Shown one piece after another: positions 30,543 through 34,499 of a stretch of 34,499 nucleotides of DNA. Location of the stretch: the NCBI RefSeq assembly GCF_001633105.1, contig NZ_LUKZ01000006.1, positions 85,089-119,587 of the forward strand. Direction: 5' to 3'. The notes beneath the pieces are model-generated. The model did not search any database. It was not told the origin of the DNA and saw only the letters and a program-made list of their open reading frames with translations. The number at the start of each line of letters is the position of its first letter. The stretch's first letter is position 1. The DNA comes from Acidovorax sp. GW101-3H11 (GTDB lineage Bacteria > Pseudomonadota > Gammaproteobacteria > Burkholderiales > Burkholderiaceae_C). A program made the translations under genes and the position numbers.

Positions 30543-31982
30543 ATGACCCTCTCCATCGAAGGCCGCGCACGCTGGCCCGCGCTCATCCTGCTGTGCCTGG
30601 GCGAGCTGATGATCGTGCTCGACACCACCATCGTGAACGTGGCGCTGCCCAGCATCAAGGCCGACCTGGGCTTTACCGAGACATCACTGGTGTGGGTGGT
30701 CAATGCCTACATGCTGACCTTTGGCGGCTGCCTGCTGCTGGGTGGGCGGCTGGGCGATTTGTATGGCCACCGGCGGCTGTTCCTCGCGGGCATCACGCTG
30801 TTCACCCTCGCGTCGCTGGCCTGTGGGCTGGCCCACACGCAGGGGCTGCTGGTGGCGGCGCGTGCGGTGCAGGGTGTGGGCGGGGCGGTGGTGTCGGCCG
30901 TGGCGCTGTCGCTCATCATGAATCTGTTCACCGAACCCGGCGAGCGCGCGCGGGCCATGGGGGTGTATGGCTTTGTGTGCGCGGGCGGCGGCAGCATTGG
31001 CGTGCTGCTGGGCGGCGTGCTCACCAGCGCTTTCAGCTGGCACTGGATCTTTCTGGTCAACATCCCCGTGGGTGTGGCGATCTACGCGGCCTGCCTGGTG
31101 CTGCTGCCGGGTGGCAAGGGGCAGGCGCACGGGCAGCGGCTGGATGTGGCGGGCGCGGTCACCATCACCGCATCGCTGATGCTGGCGGTGTATGCCATCG
31201 TCAACGGCAACGAGGCGGGCTGGACCTCGCTGCAGTCGCTGGGCCTGCTGGGCATCTCGGCGGTGCTGTTGCTGGTGTTTCTTTTCATCGAGTCGCATGT
31301 TGCAGCGCCGCTGGTGCCGCTGGCCTTGCTGCGGCTGCGCAACCTGGCCATCTCCAACGTGGTGGGCGTGTTGTGGGCGGCGGGGATGTTTGCGTGGTTC
31401 TTCCTGTCGGCGCTGTACATGCAGCTGGTGCTGGGCTACGACGCGATGCAGGTGGGCCTGGCGTTCCTGCCGTCCAACCTCATCATGGCGGGCTGCTCGC
31501 TGGGGCTCTCGGCCTGGGTGGTGATGCGCTACGGCATCCGCAGCACGCTGGGCTGGGGCCTGGTGCTGGCCACCGTGGGGCTGGCGCTGTTTGCGTTGGC
31601 GCCGGTGGACGGCAGTTTTGTGCAACATGTGCTGCCCGGCATGGTGCTGCTGGGCGTGGGCGCGGGCATTGCGCTTAACCCGCTGTTGCTGGCCGCCATG
31701 GGCGATGTAAAACCCGAGGACTCGGGCCTGGCCTCGGGCGTGGTCAACACCGCTTTCATGATGGGCGGCGCGCTGGGCCTGGCCGTGCTGGCCAGCCTGG
31801 CCGATGCGCGCACGGGCGCGCTGCGCGAGGCAGGCGCATCGGCGCCGATGGCGCTGAACGGGGGCTACCAGCTGGCCTTCTGGGTGGCGGCGGCGGGATC
31901 GCTGGTGGCGGCGCTGCTGGGCGGCCTGGTGCTGCGGCCCGCGCAGCCGCCGGGTGCGGGGGCGCAGGGGGCGGTGCACTGA
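30543..31982 (+). CDS. MFS multidrug efflux transporter, DHA2 (EmrB/QacA) type
   Basis: 479-residue inner-membrane protein with about 14 hydrophobic segments, the DHA2 hallmark. Motif D1 LDTTIVNVALPSI is at residue 23 or so; motif A is GGRLGDLYGHRRLF; motif C-like GSIGVLLGGVLTS is present. These proton-driven antiporters export drugs or aromatic compounds. The start at 30543 (MTLSIEGRARW) is the first ATG with hydrophobic sequence soon after it. It lies downstream of the DUF1579 gene across a 307-bp gap, so it may be in the TetR-controlled unit or have its own promoter. Copy f of the repeat begins 8 bp after its stop. Confidence 0.92.
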   Translation: MTLSIEGRARWPALILLCLGELMIVLDTTIVNVALPSIKADLGFTETSLVWVVNAYMLTFGGCLLLGGRLGDLYGHRRLFLAGITLFTLASLACGLAHTQGLLVAARAVQGVGGAVVSAVALSLIMNLFTEPGERARAMGVYGFVCAGGGSIGVLLGGVLTSAFSWHWIFLVNIPVGVAIYAACLVLLPGGKGQAHGQRLDVAGAVTITASLMLAVYAIVNGNEAGWTSLQSLGLLGISAVLLLVFLFIESHVAAPLVPLALLRLRNLAISNVVGVLWAAGMFAWFFLSALYMQLVLGYDAMQVGLAFLPSNLIMAGCSLGLSAWVVMRYGIRSTLGWGLVLATVGLALFALAPVDGSFVQHVLPGMVLLGVGAGIALNPLLLAAMGDVKPEDSGLASGVVNTAFMMGGALGLAVLASLADARTGALREAGASAPMALNGGYQLAFWVAAAGSLVAALLGGLVLRPAQPPGAGAQGAVH

Positions 31983-31990
31983 CAGTGGTT

Positions 31991-32050
31991 TGCTATTAAA
32001 AGTAGAGCTATTGAGGCAATGCCAGCAGGTGGAAGAGCCAAATTTAATTC
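31991..32050 (+). repeat. Orientation-locked 60-bp repeat, copy f
   Basis: Starts TGCTATTAAAAGTAGAGCTA 8 bp after the MFS stop, on the same strand. The 3' part (GCAGGTGGAAGAGCCAAATTT) is diverged. Confidence 0.65.
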
Positions 32051-32205
32051 AAACCCTGCACTGCGCACACCTGCCAGGGCCACCCCACTGTCCTGTTCGG
32101 CGGACCCACTGTTCCACGCAGCGCACTTCTGCTCGGGCACCATTGGCGCCATATTCCACAGGCATGCCGCCCGATAGTGGCGGTGCACAACCCAAGGAGC
32201 CTTCC

Positions 32206-33303
32206 ATGCCCTCGTCCACTTCCGCTGCTGCCCCCCTGCGGCCCATCGTGCGTGCGCAGCTGCTGGGCCCGCAGTGGCCCACGATGGACCCGTTTCTTTT
32301 CTGCGCCCACCACGACGATGCCTACCCCGCAGGCAACGGTGCCTTTGCGCCCGCCGTGCCCATCGACGACCGCCAGATCGGCAGCGACTTCAGCCGCAAG
32401 GACGGCTGGAGCATGTACCACGGCGACCCGGTGCCCGGCTTTCCCGGCCACCCGCACCGGGGCTTTGAAACGGTGACGCTGGTGCGCAAGGGCCTCATCG
32501 ACCATTCCGACTCGCTGGGCGCCGCCGCGCGGTTTGGTGGCGGTGATGTGCAGTGGGTCACGGCGGGCAAAGGCATCGTGCACTCCGAGATGTTCCCGCT
32601 GCTCAACGCCGACGGGCCGAATCCGCTCGAACTCTTCCAGATCTGGCTGAACCTGCCCGCGCGCAACAAGATGGTGGAGCCGCACTTCACCATGCTGTGG
32701 AACGAGCGCATCCCGCGCGTGGTGCATGCCGACGCCGCAGGCCGCAAGACCACGGTGACGGTGGTGGCCGGTGCGCTGCCCGGTGCGCCCGATCCGCTGT
32801 CGCCGCCGCCCGAGTCCTGGGCCTCGCAGCCCGAGGGCGATGTGGCCATCTGGACGCTGCACCTGGAGCCCGGTGCCGAGTGGACCCTGCCCGCAGCCAA
32901 CGGTGCCAACGGTGCCAACGGCGACGAAGGCACGCAGCGCATGCTGTACTTCTTTGTGGGCGACCGCCTCCGTGTGGGCCCGCAAGAGGTGGACCGCCAC
33001 GCCGCGCTGCAGGTGCGCGCCGGTGAGGACTGGCTGCTGGCCAACACCGGCACCACCGCCGTGGAATGCCTGGTGCTGCAAGGCCGCCCCATTGCCGAGC
33101 CCGTGGCGCAGTACGGCCCGTTTGTGATGAACACCCAGGCCGAGATCATGCAGGCCATGAACGACTACCGCCGCACCCAGTTTGGCGGGTGGCCTTGGGC
33201 CCAGCAGGACCCGGTGCACGGCGCGACACCACGCCGGTTTGCGCGCTACCCCGGGCAGACGGAGGAAGAGCGCCCGGCCGAAAGCGCCACAGCGGCTGGG
33301 TGA
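32206..33303 (+). CDS. Pirin-family protein
   Basis: 365-residue two-cupin protein. The N-terminal cupin carries the pirin signature HPHRGFETVTLVRKGLIDHS (His82, His84) and GKGIVHSEM, whose His and Glu bind iron in YhhW-type pirins. The C-terminal cupin is less conserved. Bacterial pirins can degrade quercetin or bind a partner such as pyruvate dehydrogenase; the activity here is unknown. Start 32206 has AAGGAG at 9 bp. A 9-bp tandem repeat (GCCAACGGT, coding for ANG) within 32895-32922 may vary in copy number. The 158-bp gap after it holds a broken hairpin repeat. Confidence 0.88.
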   Translation: MPSSTSAAAPLRPIVRAQLLGPQWPTMDPFLFCAHHDDAYPAGNGAFAPAVPIDDRQIGSDFSRKDGWSMYHGDPVPGFPGHPHRGFETVTLVRKGLIDHSDSLGAAARFGGGDVQWVTAGKGIVHSEMFPLLNADGPNPLELFQIWLNLPARNKMVEPHFTMLWNERIPRVVHADAAGRKTTVTVVAGALPGAPDPLSPPPESWASQPEGDVAIWTLHLEPGAEWTLPAANGANGANGDEGTQRMLYFFVGDRLRVGPQEVDRHAALQVRAGEDWLLANTGTTAVECLVLQGRPIAEPVAQYGPFVMNTQAEIMQAMNDYRRTQFGGWPWAQQDPVHGATPRRFARYPGQTEEERPAESATAAG

Positions 33304-33321
33304 GTTGTCTGCCACCCTTGC

Positions 33322-33366
33322 AGCCGTTCACGCTGAGCCTGTCGAAGCGCCGCGCGGGGCTTCGTG
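33322..33366. repeat. CTGAGCCTGTCGAAGC hairpin repeat, copy 3, truncated
   Basis: GCCGTTCACGCTGAGCCTGT is the left arm; the right arm stops after GGCTTCG and is replaced by an unrelated sequence. A half-lost copy of the hairpin at 7482, downstream of the pirin gene. Confidence 0.75.
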
Positions 33367-33460
33367 TTTGAAGCGCGAACGTCCACATTCCGCTGCCAAT
33401 GCCCCAACTCGCGGGTCGTGGACAATCCACGGTCCCGATCCGCGTTGTTATCCAAGACCT

Positions 33461-33931
33461 ATGAACATCACCAAAGATTCCGCCGTCACCATCAGCTACA
33501 AGGTGACCACGCCCCAAGGCAAGCCGCTGGACGCGGGCAACCTGGCCTATCTGCATGGCGGCTATGAAAACATCTTCCCCAAGGTCGAAGCCGCGCTCGA
33601 AGGCCAGGTCGTGGGCTTCAGCACCACGCTGCAGCTGGCCGTGGAAGACGCCTTCGGCGCGCGCGACGAAAGCCTGGTGCGCACCATCCCCAAGAGCGAG
33701 TTCCCGCCCGGCGTGAAGGTCGGCGGCCAGCTGCAGGGTGTAGGCAACGACGGCCAGCCCGCCGTGTTCAACGTGGTCAAGATCAAGGGCCCCGAAGTGC
33801 ACCTGGATGGCAACCATCCGCTGGCCGGCCAGGCGCTGACTTTCAGCTGCAAGGTGACTGAAGTGCGCGCGGCATCGGCCGAAGAAGTGGCCCACCGCCA
33901 TGTGCACGGCGGCCACGGCCACCACCATTGA
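33461..33931 (+). CDS. slyD: FKBP-type peptidyl-prolyl isomerase, SlyD-like
   Basis: 156-residue protein. The SlyD-type FKBP domain starts VTISYKVTTPQGKPLDAGN and has LHGGYENIFPKVEAALEGQV, with the IF (insert-in-flap) chaperone domain around residues 70-130. It ends in a short His-rich tail (HRHVHGGHGHHH) that would bind Ni(II) or other metals, as in E. coli SlyD in hydrogenase maturation. Start 33461 is not preceded by a strong ribosome-binding site. It is 21 bp upstream of a small membrane-protein gene, which may be co-transcribed. Folding and metal-delivery roles are inferred from the family. Confidence 0.93.
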   Translation: MNITKDSAVTISYKVTTPQGKPLDAGNLAYLHGGYENIFPKVEAALEGQVVGFSTTLQLAVEDAFGARDESLVRTIPKSEFPPGVKVGGQLQGVGNDGQPAVFNVVKIKGPEVHLDGNHPLAGQALTFSCKVTEVRAASAEEVAHRHVHGGHGHHH

Positions 33932-33952
33932 TAAGCAGCCGCTAAAAAGCCA

Positions 33953-34315
33953 GTGCTGCAGTCTGTGCACGGTTTTCTGGACCGCCTGGGCTACGCGCTG
34001 ATCGGTGCCTTCTTTGGCGCGCTGGTCGGCGTGGCCGGCTGGTGGCTGTATGGCCTGGCCCATTCGCTCAGCTACGACGGCCCGGGCATGGACCCGGTGC
34101 TGCGCCACTGGGTGCAGTACAGCGCGGCAGCGTTTGCGGTGCTGGGTTTCATCTTCCGCGCCCGGGCCGCCGATGCTGTGGCCGACACCGTGTCCGGCAT
34201 CCTTCACTTCGAGTTCGACGAAACACCGGGCCAGGCGGCGTCTGCACTGGTGCTGTGTGTGGTGCTGGTGCTGGTCATCGCCGCGATCTGGTTCACCAGC
34301 CCTTCTCTTCGCTAG
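33953..34315 (+). CDS. Small predicted membrane protein
   Basis: 120-residue protein with three hydrophobic segments (about residues 13-34, 56-68 and 98-117) and a polar region in between (SYDGPGMDPVLRHW). The GTG at 33953 is used as start. There is no recognised domain. It is 21 bp after slyD on the same strand, so it may be co-transcribed. Its stop is followed by copy g of the repeat. Function unknown. Confidence 0.7.
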   Translation: MLQSVHGFLDRLGYALIGAFFGALVGVAGWWLYGLAHSLSYDGPGMDPVLRHWVQYSAAAFAVLGFIFRARAADAVADTVSGILHFEFDETPGQAASALVLCVVLVLVIAAIWFTSPSLR

Positions 34316-34318
34316 TTT

Positions 34319-34351
34319 GCTATTTTTTTGATAGCTGTTTGGGCATGATGG
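34319..34351 (+). repeat. Orientation-locked 60-bp repeat, copy g, cut by an IS end
   Basis: Begins TGCTATTTTTTTGATAGCTG 3 bp after the stop of the membrane-protein gene and runs to CATGATGG at 34351. At this point the sequence changes to CAGGGCAATCGCATC, unlike any other copy. The break is therefore the insertion point of the element that follows. Confidence 0.75.
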
Positions 34352-34499
34352 CAGGGCAATCGCATCTAAACCCTGATGCCCAGGACATGGGCCAGATAGC
34401 CCACATCCCAGCCCGCTCGCTTGCGCTTGGCCTGCACCCCCACCTTCACCGAGGTGTCGCTCTTGAGCACCTGCAGCGCCATGCGCCGCAGCAGCGTCT
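34352..34499 (-). mobile_element. End of an ISAs1-type insertion sequence (partial)
   Basis: The break in copy g of the repeat at 34351/34352 is followed by CAGGGCAATCGCATC, then the stop codon of a minus-strand transposase at 34366. A CAGGG start and a stop close to the end fit the ISAs1 family. The other end and any target duplication are outside the window. Confidence 0.6.
34366..34499 (-). CDS. ISAs1-family transposase, C-terminal end (partial)
   Basis: Minus-strand reading from the right edge gives RRMALQVLKSDTSVKVGVQA, then KRKRAGWDVGYLAHVLGI and a stop. ISAs1-family transposases (DDE type) commonly end in a similar pattern: 'LLK.D.S.K.G...KR..AGWD..YL..LL'. Only about 44 residues are visible, so the family is a moderate-confidence match and catalytic residues are not in view. 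The gene would extend outside the window. Confidence 0.6.
   Translation of the reverse strand, partial: TLLRRMALQVLKSDTSVKVGVQAKRKRAGWDVGYLAHVLGIRV

Noticed and set aside
1..34499. CRISPR array, tRNA or rRNA genes
   Set aside because: No regularly spaced direct repeats with unique spacers and no cloverleaf or rRNA motifs were noticed on either strand by eye.

Overview
The window is about 34.5 kb of very GC-rich, densely coding DNA. The gene content (monofunctional BirA, SPOR-type membrane protein, topoisomerase III with an Ala/Lys-rich tail and SWIB domain, many LysR/AraC/TetR regulators, DUF2834, DUF4124 and DUF1439 proteins) and the intergenic repeat types suggest a betaproteobacterium of the Comamonadaceae, probably close to Acidovorax. 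This is inferred from family knowledge, not from a database search. No rRNA, tRNA or CRISPR array was seen.

Layout. 1-1621 (minus): a SET-domain protein-lysine methyltransferase, birA and a truncated SPOR-like membrane protein. 1622-1742: a divergent promoter region with a 35-bp uninterrupted alternating purine/pyrimidine tract. 1743-5735 (plus): topB, a small lipoprotein and an AraC regulator. 5962-9443: a YbhB-type periplasmic protein, DUF4124-like and DUF2834 membrane proteins, an AraC regulator (minus) and a tyrosine phosphatase. 9627-12301: a hypothetical membrane-anchored protein, then an accessory patch. The patch holds the tail of a type I restriction methylase gene and a frameshifted DUF1016 nuclease gene that is split by a small inverted-repeat element with a TTA duplication, followed by an intact Fic gene with its own palindromic operators. 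12372-15646: flavin reductase, VOC protein, and a beta-propeller protein with its regulator. 15747-18044: an operon of methyltransferase, tapT-like DTW protein and GNAT with overlapping starts and stops, then a zinc-ribbon protein. 18307-21616: HipA-like YjjJ kinase, DUF1439 protein, serine hydrolase. 21734-25656: two consecutive LysR/SDR divergent pairs. 25765-28399: a NIPSNAP protein and a small partner, divergent from a YafY/WYL regulator with a perfect palindromic operator between them. 28465-31982: a TetR regulator divergent from VOC, DUF1579 and MFS efflux genes, with two operator copies 33 bp apart. 32206-34315: pirin, slyD and a small membrane protein. 34352-34499: the end of an ISAs1-type insertion sequence.

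The most unusual structure is between genes. (1) At least seven copies of a roughly 60-bp element lie in the same orientation. Six begin within a few bases of the stop codon of a co-oriented gene, and the seventh gene-proximal copy is cut off by the ISAs1-type element. (2) Four nested-palindrome elements share a core (CGTTGC ... GCGCCT) but have different outer inverted repeats; one of them is a clear insertion. (3) Two roughly 105-bp CCCTCTCCC palindromes and one CTGAGCCTGTCGAAG hairpin sit in convergent gene junctions. (4) A SET methyltransferase faces a topoisomerase with a histone-H1-like tail and SWIB domain across a Z-DNA-prone spacer. These are the best candidates for something not yet described.
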